Source: Kitasatospora sp. NBC_01250 (lineage in GTDB: Bacteria; Actinomycetota; Actinomycetes; Streptomycetales; Streptomycetaceae). Taken from it: a DNA stretch of 64,000 nucleotides. Position numbers and translations under genes: made by a program. Each line of letters begins with the position of its first letter. The first letter of the stretch is position 1. The stretch is taken from contig NZ_CP108476.1 of the NCBI RefSeq assembly GCF_036226465.1, forward strand, positions 7,936,001-8,000,000, read 5' to 3'. Positions 24,249 through 33,700 of the stretch are shown piece by piece. Below the pieces are notes generated by a model. It was not told the DNA's origin. It saw only the letters and a list, made by a program, of their open reading frames with translations, and ran no database searches.

Positions 24249-24926
24249 GTGCGCCTACTGATGGTCGAGGACGAGGAACGGCTCGCGCAGTCGCTCAGCC
24301 GGGGACTGCGAGCCGAGGGCTATGTGGTGGACGTCGTCGGCGACGGTCTGAGCGGGCTCGAACAGGCCCGCGGCGGGCAGTACGCGGCGATCGTGCTCGA
24401 CCTGATGCTGCCCGGGATGAACGGCTTCCGGATCTGCCAGGAGCTGCGCCGGGACGAGAACCCGGTGCCGATCCTGATGCTCACCGCGAAGAACGGCGAG
24501 TACGACGAGGCGGAGGCGCTGGACTGCGGGGCCGACGACTTCCTCAGCAAGCCGTTCTCCTACGTGGTGCTGACCGCCCGGCTGCGGGCGCTGCTGCGGC
24601 GCGGCGCCGGCGCCCGCCCGGCCGTGCTGGAGGTGGGCGGTCTGCGGGTCGACCCGGCCGCCCGCGCCTGCACGGTGAACGGGGAGGTGCTGCGGCTGAC
24701 GCCCAAGGAGTTCGGCGTCCTGGAGTGCCTGATCCGGCGCCCGGGCCAGGCGCTGTCCAAGACCGAGATCCTGGACAGCGTCTGGGACAGCGCCTTCCGC
24801 GGTGACGTCAACATCGTCGAGGTCTACGTCGCCGCGCTGCGCCGCAAGCTGGACGAGGCGGGCGCGCACTGCCTGATCGAGACCGTCCGGGGCCACGGCT
24901 ACCGGCTGGTGGCCGTGGCGGGCTGA
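24249..24926 (+). CDS. OmpR-family response regulator, orphan
   Basis: A 225-residue two-component regulator. Receiver domain, residues 1-120: acidic pocket EDEE at 7-10, phosphoacceptor Asp51 (VLDLMLPG), conserved Lys101 (LSKPF). DNA-binding winged helix, about 125-222: LRLTPKEFGVLECLIRRPGQALSKTEI and NIVEVYVAALRRKLDEAGAH. The GTG start is accepted because the receiver begins immediately. No histidine kinase is next to it, unusual for this family, so its partner lies elsewhere. The His-rich membrane protein upstream is its only same-strand neighbour. Confidence 0.92.
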   Translation: MRLLMVEDEERLAQSLSRGLRAEGYVVDVVGDGLSGLEQARGGQYAAIVLDLMLPGMNGFRICQELRRDENPVPILMLTAKNGEYDEAEALDCGADDFLSKPFSYVVLTARLRALLRRGAGARPAVLEVGGLRVDPAARACTVNGEVLRLTPKEFGVLECLIRRPGQALSKTEILDSVWDSAFRGDVNIVEVYVAALRRKLDEAGAHCLIETVRGHGYRLVAVAG

Positions 24927-24935
24927 GCAGGACTC

Positions 24936-25037
24936 CACTCGCGGCGGGGCTCAGCGAGCGGCCCGGTTCAGCACGCAGCCCGGCTCAGCGTGCGGCCCGG
25001 TTCAGCGCGTGGCAGGGTTCAGCGCGTGGCCGGGGCC
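24936..25037. repeat. 17 bp tandem repeat (six units) running from stop codon of flavoprotein gene
   Basis: Six 17 bp units start at 24936, 24953, 24970, 24987, 25004 and 25021. On the minus strand they read GCTGA(A/G)CC(G/C)... repeatedly, so each unit contains a stop-like TGA. The array begins inside the last codons of the flavoprotein gene (stop 25019-25021) and extends past it. Best-preserved copies lie in the middle. Confidence 0.75.
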
Positions 25038-26524
25038 AGCGACGCCGGCGGCTCGGCGGCGGTCAGCGTGGTCAGCACGGCGTCGGCCACCTCGGCGGCC
25101 TGGCCGCGGATCTCCGGCATCGCGGTGGACTCCAGCAACTCGCCCCGGCGCAGCAGCCCCAGCGTCCACAGCGGCGCCGGTGCCTGCGGCGCGGCCGGTC
25201 GCAGCCGCCCGTCCGCCGCGGTGGCCAGCCCCAGGCCGATGGGCCCCTCGGTGGCCAGGCCGCGCTGGAACAGGGCGCGGTGCAGCGCGTCGTCACTGCT
25301 GGTCAACTCGGCCGGTGCGCCGGTGCAGTTGACCACGGCGCGGGCCGTGAGCTGCCGTCCGTCGCTCAACCGCACCCGCACCGCCCCTCCCTCGGCGGGT
25401 TCGGCGTCCGCGACCTCGGCGGCGGCGATGGTCAGCCGGCCCTGGTCGAGCAGCTCCGCGAGGGCGGCGGCGGTGGCGGGGGCCAGGCGGTGGCGGTGCA
25501 CCTCCCACTGGCGCAGGTCCTCGCGCAGGAACCGGCGGCGGTCGGCCTCGGACAGGCGCTGCCACAGGGCGCTGGTGTGCGGGCGCAGGCCGTCGATGCC
25601 GGGGCGCCAGTCGCCGTGGTCGCGGCGGGCGCGGGCCAGGTGGTGGCGGATCACGCGGCGCAGCCCGGTCAGGCCGGCCGCCGTCGCGAGGCCGTCCGGA
25701 GCGCTCAACGCCGGTGCGGGGGTGGCATGGTGGCCGTGCGGGGCCAGACCGTGGCGGGACACCGCGTGCACCACCCGGCCGGGGCGGGCCAGGGAGACGG
25801 CGGTGTCGGCCATGGTCAGCCCGGTGCCGACCAGCAGTACCTCGCCGTCCGCCGGCACCGCCGCGAGCGCCCCCGGTGCCCAGGGATCGGCGACGAAGGC
25901 GGGGTGTTCGCGCAGCGCCGCCGGTGCCCAGTGCCGGCCCGGCGGGCGCAGGCCGAGTGCCAGCACGGCGGCCTGCACGCTCACCCGCTCCCCGTCGGCC
26001 AGCGTCAGCTCGACGCCCTCCGGCAGCGCGGCGGCGTCCACCACCCGCCGGCGCACGTGGTGCAGCCGGCCGTAGCCGCCGGCCGCCGCGAGGGCCTGGT
26101 GCAGCACGTGGGTGAGGTAGCGGCCGTAGGTGTGCCGGGGCAGGAAGTCGTACGGCTGGTAGCCGTCGGCCGAAGCCGGACAGGGCTCCCAGGCGGCCAG
26201 CCAGCGCAGGAAGTGGTCGGGGTCGTCGGGGAAGGCGCTCATCCCGCAGGCGGGGACGTTCAACAGGTGGCGCAGGTCCTCGGTGCCGTAGGCGACGCCG
26301 GGGCCGGTGGTCTCGGCGGGGTCGATCAGCCAGACCTCCAGCGGAAGTTGGCGCTCGGTCGCGCCGAGGAGCAGCTGCGCGGCGGTCAGCGTGCCCGCCG
26401 CGCCGGCACCCACCACCGCGACCCGGCGAACGGCCGGGCCCGGCCGCGGGGCCGAGGGCGGCGCGGGATCGGGCGCGGGGCCGGCCACGGGGTCGGCGAC
26501 CTGCTGCGACGTGCTGGCGTTCAT
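25019..26524 (-). CDS. FAD/NAD(P)-binding flavoprotein
   Basis: A 501-residue protein with a proline/alanine leader and a dinucleotide-binding motif RVAVVGAGAAGTLTAAQLL near residues 35-53. LEVWLIDPAETTGPGVAYGT and HLLNVPACGMSAFPDDPDHFLRWL match the FAD-NAD(P)-binding family (NAD_binding_9), and VLLVGTGLTMADTAVSL is a second Rossmann motif. Members act as flavin oxidoreductases or monooxygenases in amino acid and siderophore-like pathways. The start at 26524 has AAAGGGG upstream. It is divergent from lanM; a tailoring role there is possible but unproved. Its last codons fall within a tandem repeat. Confidence 0.85.
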   Translation of the reverse strand: MNASTSQQVADPVAGPAPDPAPPSAPRPGPAVRRVAVVGAGAAGTLTAAQLLLGATERQLPLEVWLIDPAETTGPGVAYGTEDLRHLLNVPACGMSAFPDDPDHFLRWLAAWEPCPASADGYQPYDFLPRHTYGRYLTHVLHQALAAAGGYGRLHHVRRRVVDAAALPEGVELTLADGERVSVQAAVLALGLRPPGRHWAPAALREHPAFVADPWAPGALAAVPADGEVLLVGTGLTMADTAVSLARPGRVVHAVSRHGLAPHGHHATPAPALSAPDGLATAAGLTGLRRVIRHHLARARRDHGDWRPGIDGLRPHTSALWQRLSEADRRRFLREDLRQWEVHRHRLAPATAAALAELLDQGRLTIAAAEVADAEPAEGGAVRVRLSDGRQLTARAVVNCTGAPAELTSSDDALHRALFQRGLATEGPIGLGLATAADGRLRPAAPQAPAPLWTLGLLRRGELLESTAMPEIRGQAAEVADAVLTTLTAAEPPASLAPATR

Positions 26525-26574
26525 GGGAGGGAGCCCCTTTCGGAAGCGGACCGTCCGACAACTGCGGGGCACCC

Positions 26575-26588
26575 ACCGAACGTTCGGT
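26575..26588. promoter_or_regulatory. 14 bp perfect palindrome between flavoprotein gene and lanM
   Basis: ACCGAACGTTCGGT is fully palindromic. It lies 50 bp upstream of the flavoprotein start in the 336 bp divergent region shared with lanM; a dimeric repressor site is likely. The rest of that region holds a 15 bp repeat. Confidence 0.6.
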
Positions 26589-26692
26589 CCGCGACTGGCA
26601 GACGGGTGCCCGCACTCATCATGCTCGTGTCACCGGGCAAAATCAGCGGAATGTGCCATCCCCACCCGGCCGGGTGCCGCGCCCCGCCGGCG

Positions 26693-26795
26693 GCCGCCGC
26701 CATCAGGCACGTCGCGAGCTGGCACGTCGCGAGCAGGCCCACCGCGAGCAGGCTCTCCGCAGTCAGCCCGCCGCAGTCGGCCCGTCGCCATCAGG
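26693..26795. repeat. 15 bp degenerate tandem repeat upstream of lanM
   Basis: Seven units of 14-15 bp run from 26693 to 26795. The clearest are GCACGTCGCGAGCTG (26707), GCACGTCGCGAGCAG (26722) and GCCCACCGCGAGCAG (26737), followed by decayed CCGCAGTCAG/CATCAGG forms. It ends 66 bp before the lanM start. Function unknown. Confidence 0.7.
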
Positions 26796-26860
26796 GCCGC
26801 CGCAAATATGGGGGCCGACCCCCCATGTCGCCCCACCGGTGCAATGGCATGCTCGGTGGC

Positions 26861-29800
26861 ATGACCGAGGCGGGGACGGCCGACAGCACGGCGCAACAGG
26901 AGACACCCTGGTGGGTGCGGGGTGTGGCTCTCACCGAACGGCTGCGCTGCGGGCCGCCGTCCGGGCAGCACGGCGGGTCGCCCGACCCGGCGGAACGGGC
27001 GAACCGGCGGCTGAGCCGGTGGCGTGCGGACTTCGCCCAACCGGGCCTGTTCGCCGCCCGGCTGGGCGAGGTGGGCCTCGACGAGGAGGGACTTCGCACC
27101 CTGCTCGCCGAGGCCCCCGAGACCCTGGCCGCCCGTCTGGAGCGCCCCGACTGGGCCGAGACGGTGGAACGGGTGCTCGCCGCGGCCCCGCCCCGACTGC
27201 CCGCCGGCGGCCGCGCGTTCACCTGGGACGAGGGTTTCAGCGCGATCCTCGCCCCCTTCACCGAGGACGCCACCGATCAGCTGCTCGCCGCCGCCCGCGC
27301 GGCGGGCCTCGCGTCGGTCGCCGATCTGCGGGCCCTGGGGGACTGCTTCCGCGGCCAGCTGAGCAGTCGGCTGGTCCACCTGGCCCGGCGCACCCTGGTG
27401 CTGGAGCTCAACGTGCTGCGGGTCAGTGAGCGCCTGGTCGGCGAGACCCCGGAGCGCCGCTTCGCCGACTTCGTGCACCGCACCGGCGAGCGCGCCGGGC
27501 TGGCCGCACTGCTCACCGAGTACCCGGTGCTGGCCCGCCTGCTGGCGCAGCGCGCCGGACACGCCGTCGCGGCCTGGCGCGAGCTGCTGGAGCGGTTCCG
27601 GGCCGACCGCGCCGAGCTGGTGGCCACCCTGCTCGGCGGTCGCAACCCCGGTGCGCTGACCGAGATCGACCTGAGCGCCGGCGACAGCCACGACGGGGGC
27701 CGGGCGGTGGCGCTGCTGCGCTTCGCCTCCGGCGACCGACTGGTCTACAAGCCCCGGCCGCAGGCCGTGCACGGGCACTTCAACTCCGCGCTGCGCTGGC
27801 TCAACACCCGGCTGCCCAACGTCGATCTGCGGGTGCTGCGGCTGCTGGAGCGGCCCGGCTACGGCTGGCTGGAGTACGCCGCCGCCGCGCCGTGCACCTG
27901 GGCCGCCCAGCTGGACAGCTTCTACTACCGCACCGGCGCGCTGCTCGCGCTGCTGCACGCGCTGGGCGGCACCGACGTCCACTACGAGAACCTGATCGCC
28001 TGCGCGGACCAGCCGGTGCTGGTCGACCTGGAGACGCTCTTCCACCCCGCGCTGACCCCGCCCGGCGCCACCGGCGGCGACCCGGCGCTGCACGCCCTGC
28101 ACCGCTCGGTCTACCGGATCGCGCTGCTGCCGCACCTGCGGGTGGGCGAACGCGGCTCGCTGGACGTCTCCGGGCTCGGCGGCGACAAGGGCCGCCCGCT
28201 GCCCGGCGACGCGGTGGGCTGGCAGGCGCCCGGCACCGACGAGATGCTGCTGGTCCGGGCCCCGTCGGTGTTCCGCGGCGCCGACAACCGGCCCAGCTGG
28301 AACGGCACCGACGCCGACCCCGGCACCTTCACCGAGCCGCTGCTGGCCGGGTTCCGGGCCGGCTACGAGACGATCAGCGCCCACCGCGGCGAACTGACCG
28401 GCCCCAGCGGCCTGCTGGCGCGCTTCGCCGAGGACCGCACCCGGGTGGTGGTCCGCGACACCCAGCGCTACGCCACCCTGCTCGACGAGTCGACCCACCC
28501 CGACGTGCTGCGCGACGCGCTGGACCGGGACCGGCTGCTCGACCTGCTGTGGCGGGAGTCGGCCGGGGACCAGGCCCGCTGGCCGCTGGTCGGCGCCGAG
28601 CTGGCCGAGCTGTGGGCGGGCGACATCCCGCTGCTGACCTGCCGCCCCACCGCGGCGCGGCCCGCGATCGGCGGGGCCACCACCGCCGCCGCGTTCGCCG
28701 AGAGCGGCCTGGACCGGGTGACCGACCAGCTGCACGCGATGAGCCGGACCGACCGCTACGACCAGGAGTGGATCATCCGCGCCTCGCTCGCCACCCGCTG
28801 GGAGGGCGACGCCCACCAGGTGGGCACGCCGCTGACCGGCCGCCAGGAGGGCACCGTCCCCGACCCCGAGCGGCTGCTGGCCGCCGCGTGCGGCATCGCC
28901 GACCAGATCCTGACCGGGGCGCACGACGACGGCAGCCGGGTCAACTGGCTGACGCTGGAGCCGATCGAGGACCGCCACTGGGCGGTGATGCCGCAGGGCG
29001 CGGGCCTGGCCAACGGCTACTGCGGCACGGCGCTCTTCCTGGCCCAGCTCGCCGACCTGACCGGGATCGAGCGGTACGCCGCCGTCGCCCGGCGGGCGCT
29101 GCGCCCGGTGCCCGAGGTGCTGGCCGCGCTGGCCGCCGACCCGGAGCAGCTGGCGGCGGTCGGCTGCGGCGGCTTCGAGGGGCTGGGCGGCATCTCCTAC
29201 GCCCTCAGCCAGCTGTCCGGTCTGCTGGACGACCCCGAGATCGCCGGCTGGACCGAGCAGGCGGTGCTGCTGACGGCCCGTTCGGTGGCGGCCGTTGCCG
29301 CCGACCTCGGCGGCCGGCCCGGGGAGTGCCGGGAGCACACGGGGGAGGGGGCCTGGCACGGCGACGAGTACGGCGTGCTGACCGGGCTGGCGGGCTGCCT
29401 GGCGGCGATGGTCGCGGTGCACCGCACCAGCGGGGTGGGGCTGGCGCTCGACACCGCGGAGCGCTGCGCCTGGCAGCTGGCCGGGCTGCCGGCCGCCGGC
29501 TGCGCCCCGAGCGGCTTCGCGAGCGGCCGGGCCGGCGTGGGCTGGTCGCTGCTGCGGTTCGCGGCGGCCGGCGGCGGCCAGGAGTACGCGGAGCTGGGCC
29601 AGCGGCAGTTGGAGCGGGCGATCGCGGCCCACTCGGTGGCCGGCCACGCGGCGGCCGGCCGGACCTCGCACCCGCCGTCCGGCCGGGCACCCGCGGGGCG
29701 CCCGCACACCGGCCCGTCGGCACCGGGGCGTGGCGCGGGCACCCGGGACCGGGGCGAGGAGCCGGGGGGACCGGCGGTCGCCGGCTGGTGCGGCGGTGTG

Positions 29801-30181
29801 GCGGGCCTTGCCCTGGCCGTGGCCGACAGCCGGGCCGTCGCCCCGCCGCCGGGCCTGGCCGCCTTCGTCGAGCGCACCGTCGCCGCGCTCGCGGACCAGG
29901 GACCGCTGCCCAACCACAGCCTGTGCCACGGCGAACTGGGCTCGCTCGAACTGCTGCTGACGGCGGGACCGGACGGCCGCACCATGGCCGGTCCCGCCGT
30001 CGCCCGGGCCGGGGCGCTGCTGACCTCGCTGGACCGGCTCGGTCCGCAGTGCGGCACGCCCAACCGGGTCAGCAGCCCCGGGCTGCTCAACGGACTGGCC
30101 GGAATCGGCCACGGGCTGCTTCGCCTCGGCTTCGGCACCCGGATACCCTCGGTGCTCCTGCTCCAGTCACCACCACGGTGA
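26861..30181 (+). CDS. lanM: Type II lanthipeptide synthetase LanM
   Basis: An 1106-residue LanM: N-terminal dehydratase with kinase-like lid (motifs GDSHDGGRAVALLRFASG, LVYKPR, GGTDVHYENLI, VLVDLETLFHP) to about residue 640, then a LanC-like cyclase domain. LanC zinc ligands are present: Cys977 (AGWCGG), Cys1022-His1023 (SLCHGELG). The position that is His in LanC enzymes (normally GFxHGxAGIxWAL) is Ser888 here (GFASGRAGVGWSLL), and the next segment holds a Pro/Gly/His-rich insertion (about 930-972). ATG 26861 was chosen; 26849 is an alternative. It would dehydrate Ser/Thr of the precursor encoded at 30377; cyclisation may differ from the norm. Confidence 0.93.
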   Translation: MTEAGTADSTAQQETPWWVRGVALTERLRCGPPSGQHGGSPDPAERANRRLSRWRADFAQPGLFAARLGEVGLDEEGLRTLLAEAPETLAARLERPDWAETVERVLAAAPPRLPAGGRAFTWDEGFSAILAPFTEDATDQLLAAARAAGLASVADLRALGDCFRGQLSSRLVHLARRTLVLELNVLRVSERLVGETPERRFADFVHRTGERAGLAALLTEYPVLARLLAQRAGHAVAAWRELLERFRADRAELVATLLGGRNPGALTEIDLSAGDSHDGGRAVALLRFASGDRLVYKPRPQAVHGHFNSALRWLNTRLPNVDLRVLRLLERPGYGWLEYAAAAPCTWAAQLDSFYYRTGALLALLHALGGTDVHYENLIACADQPVLVDLETLFHPALTPPGATGGDPALHALHRSVYRIALLPHLRVGERGSLDVSGLGGDKGRPLPGDAVGWQAPGTDEMLLVRAPSVFRGADNRPSWNGTDADPGTFTEPLLAGFRAGYETISAHRGELTGPSGLLARFAEDRTRVVVRDTQRYATLLDESTHPDVLRDALDRDRLLDLLWRESAGDQARWPLVGAELAELWAGDIPLLTCRPTAARPAIGGATTAAAFAESGLDRVTDQLHAMSRTDRYDQEWIIRASLATRWEGDAHQVGTPLTGRQEGTVPDPERLLAAACGIADQILTGAHDDGSRVNWLTLEPIEDRHWAVMPQGAGLANGYCGTALFLAQLADLTGIERYAAVARRALRPVPEVLAALAADPEQLAAVGCGGFEGLGGISYALSQLSGLLDDPEIAGWTEQAVLLTARSVAAVAADLGGRPGECREHTGEGAWHGDEYGVLTGLAGCLAAMVAVHRTSGVGLALDTAERCAWQLAGLPAAGCAPSGFASGRAGVGWSLLRFAAAGGGQEYAELGQRQLERAIAAHSVAGHAAAGRTSHPPSGRAPAGRPHTGPSAPGRGAGTRDRGEEPGGPAVAGWCGGVAGLALAVADSRAVAPPPGLAAFVERTVAALADQGPLPNHSLCHGELGSLELLLTAGPDGRTMAGPAVARAGALLTSLDRLGPQCGTPNRVSSPGLLNGLAGIGHGLLRLGFGTRIPSVLLLQSPPR

Positions 30182-30376
30182 ACCCGCTGCCGCGCCCGGC
30201 CGCCGCGCACCTTCGCGGTGAACCGTCACCACCGGTGCGGCCGTTGTCCCGTTGTCCCCCCGTCCGCCTACCCGACCGCCACCACACCTGAACCGGCCGT
30301 GCGTCACCACCACCACGTCGTACGGCCACCAGCGCGGCTCGACCCCGCCGCGCGGCTGCCCACGGGAAGGAAAGCC

Positions 30377-30589
30377 ATGAACGTCGAAGAACTGGTCCGG
30401 TACTGGAAGGACCCGGATGCCCGGACGGGCGCCGCCCACGTCCACCCGGCCGGCGAGATCACCTTGGAGGACCGCCCCGGTACCGGCCGGCGGGCCGCCG
30501 TGCTGGCGGGCCTGACCGCTTCGGCGGCGCTCGGCCGTGGCAGCACCACCCTGATGCCGAACGGAACCAGCGTCTCCAGTCCCTGCTGA
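30377..30589 (+). CDS. lanA: Lanthipeptide precursor with a single cysteine
   Basis: A 70-residue peptide with a strong GGAAGGAAAG ribosome site. The leader MNVEELVRYWKDPDAR and HPAGEITLED matches the mersacidin/lichenicidin-type class II leader (WKDPxxR, NPAGEIxLxD). The C-terminal part ends STTLMPNGTSVSSPC: rich in Ser/Thr but with one Cys only, at the last position, so at most one (methyl)lanthionine ring can form. No clear double-glycine cleavage site follows LED; GRRAAVLAGL or LTASA are possible. It lies 195 bp after lanM with no transporter or protease nearby. Confidence 0.8.
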   Translation: MNVEELVRYWKDPDARTGAAHVHPAGEITLEDRPGTGRRAAVLAGLTASAALGRGSTTLMPNGTSVSSPC

Positions 30590-30721
30590 CCGTCCTGTCG
30601 GCGACCGTCCCCTGCTGAGCATCCGCCACCCGGCAGCCGAGGTGCACTCTCCACCTCAGCTGTCGGGGTGGCCGGGACACCCACCATGGCGGATGACAGA
30701 GGCGGGCGATAGCCTCCGGCC

Positions 30722-33700
30722 ATGCTGACCACATCGCCCGTGCTGGTCGGGCGGGACGAGGAACTCGCGCTCGTCGAAGCCTCCCTGCAGGCCGCCCGGC
30801 AGGGGGCGGGCCGCGCTGTCTTCCTGCTCGGCGACGCGGGAATAGGCAAGTCGCGGCTCGCCTCCGAGAGTGCGTTCCGCGCGGTGGCGAGCGGTCTGGC
30901 GGTGCTGCGCGGGCGCAGCAGTGCCACCGGTGCCGCCATGCCGTTCCGCCCGATCGCCGAGGCCCTGCTCTCCCTGTTCCGGATCGGCGGCCCGCCGCAG
31001 GACCCCGAACTGGCCCCCTACCGCTCGGCGCTGGGCGGCCTGGTGCCCGAGTGGCGCGGCGCCAACCCGCCGGACGGGACCACCTCGCTGGTCGAGACGG
31101 CCGAGGCGGTGCTGCGCCTGCTCGCCGCGGTCGGCCGCGATCCGAGCTCGGGTCAGGAACCGGGCTGCCTGCTGGTGATCGAGGACCTGCACGACGCGGA
31201 CGCCGAGACCCTCTCGGTGATCGAGTACCTGGTCGACAACCTCGCCGGGCTGCCGGTCTTCCTGCTGGTCACGCTGCGCCCGGGGGCCGGGGCGGCCGAC
31301 GACCTGGCCCGCGCGGCCGGCCGGCGGCGCAGCGCCGTGCTGGCCGAGCTGCGAGCGCTGACGCCCGACCAGGTGCGGCTGGTGGCCGAGTCCTGCCTGG
31401 GCGCCGGGGCGGGACAGCTCCCGCAGCCGCTGACCGACAAGCTGGTCCAGGACTCCGAGGGCAATCCCTTCGTGGTCGAGGAGCTGCTCAGCGGCATGGT
31501 GGCGGCCAATGTGCTGCTCGGTGGCGCGGACGGCTGGCGGGTCAGCGGCGACCTGTCCATCGACGTGCCGGCCACCGTGGTGCACAGCGTGGCCCAGCGG
31601 GTGGGCCGGCTCAGCCCGGTCGGCCGCGAACTGCTGCACTCCGCGGCCGTGCTGGGCCGGCGCTTCGCCCTGCCGGTGCTCAAACTGGTGACCGGCCTGG
31701 ACGACCGCAGCCTGCTGGTCCACCTGCGGGCCGGCATCGACGCCCAGCTGATCTCGCCCAGCGGTCCGGTGGCCGACTGGTACGAGTTCCGGCACGCCCT
31801 GACCACCGAGGCCCTGCTGGCCGACCTGCTGCCGGGCGAGCGCGCCGACATCGCGGTGCGCGCCGCCGCCGCGGTGGAGCAGGCCTACCCCGGCCTGCCG
31901 GGCGACTGGTGCCAGCAGGTCGCCGTACTGCGACTGACCGCCGGTGACACCCGCGGCGCCGCCCTGCTCTTCGCCCAGGCCGGCCAGGCAGCGCTCCGCG
32001 ACGGCGCGGTGACCTCGGCGGTCTCGCTGCTGGAGCACGCCCACGCGCTGATCTCCGGTTCCGGGCCGAGCGACGAGGCCGGCACGGTCCTGGAGGCCCT
32101 GATCTACACCCTGGTGGAGACCGGCCGCCTGGACCGGGCCCTGGAACTGGCCGACACCCTTCCGCTGACCGGCCCCGGCGCGCTGGACGACGCCCGTGCC
32201 GCCGCGCTGCACACCCGCCTCGCCTGGGGCGCGGTCTCGGCGCTGCGCCACGAGGAGGCCGCCGCCCGGGTCGCGCTGGTGCGGCGCCTGCTCGGCCGGT
32301 TCGACAGCGGCTCGATCACCCCGGCGCTGGACGTGGTGGAGGCCAACCTGGTCCTCGCCGGCTTCGGTGAGGCGAGCAGGGCGGGTGGTGCGGGTGGTGT
32401 GAGTGCTGCTGACGGGACGGGCAGCGCTGTCGGGACGGCGGGTGCGGGTGCGGCAGCCGGGGAGGCCGGGGAGCACCGGACCAGCCAGGCCGAACGGCTG
32501 GCCCGCCGCTCGGCCGACGACGCCGAACGGGCCGGGCTGCCGGAAGTGGCCTGCCAGGCCCTGCAGTTCCTCGCGCTGCTGGAGCGACGGCACGGCTTCG
32601 ACCGCGCGGACGCCTGCCTGGAGCGGCTGCTCGCGCTGGCCACCCGGCACGGCCTGACCACCTGGCGGCTGGACGCGCTGCTGCGGCTGGGTGCCAACGA
32701 GTTCATGCGCAACGGCACCAGCGAGCAACTGGCCCGCGCCCACCGCGCGGCGGTCGAGCTCGGCGCGATCGTGCTCGGGCACACCGCCGAGGCCACCATG
32801 GCCAGCCAGGCCGTCTTCCGCGGCGAGTACGCCACCGCCCGGGCGCTGACCGACCGCTGTGCCGAGGCCACCGCCCGGCTGGGCCACGTCGACAACCACC
32901 AGTACCTGCTGCTCACCCGGGCCGCCCTGGCCGCACACCAGGGCCGGCGCCGCGAGATGGAGCAGCAACTGGCCGAGTTCCACCGCTGGGACGGCGACCG
33001 CTCGCTCAAGATGCCGCTGGTCTTCGGCAACTGCCGCGCGATGTGCTCGCTGCTGGAGGAGGACCGCGAGCAGGCGCTGACCGAGCTGGACAACGCCCGC
33101 GCCTGGGAGGACGAGAACCCGACCGTCTTCTACTTCAACGGCCGCTACGGACTGCGCCCGCTGCTGCGGGTGCTGACCGGGCGGGCCACCGAGGCCGAGC
33201 ACGAGCTGGTGCGCCTCGACCCGGGCGCCGGGCTGCTCTGGAACCGGCAGTTCGAGCGGCTGGCCTACGCCGTGCACCAGGGCCGGGCGGGCCGGACCGA
33301 GGAGGCCGAGCGGGCGGTCGCCCAGGCCCGCGAGGCCTCCGCGCCCTTCCTGATGGCCCGCCACCTGGGCCTGCGGCTGGTCGCGGAGGCCGCGCTGGCC
33401 GACGGCTGGGGCGATCCGGTGCCCTGGCTGCGCACGGCGGAGGAGTACTTCCACGGCGCGGGCGTCCCCGCCGTCGCCAGCGCCTGCCGCGACCTGCTGC
33501 GCCGCGCCGGCGCGACCGTCCCGCAGCGCCGCTCGGGCTCCGACCGGGTACCGCCGGAGCTGCGCCGCCAGGGCCTGACGGCCCGTGAGTACGAGGTGCT
33601 GCTGCTGCTCGGGCCGCGCCTGGGCAACCAGGAGATCGCCGGGCGGCTGTACATCTCGCCGCGGACGGTGGAGAAGCACGTCGCGAGCCTGCTGACCAAG

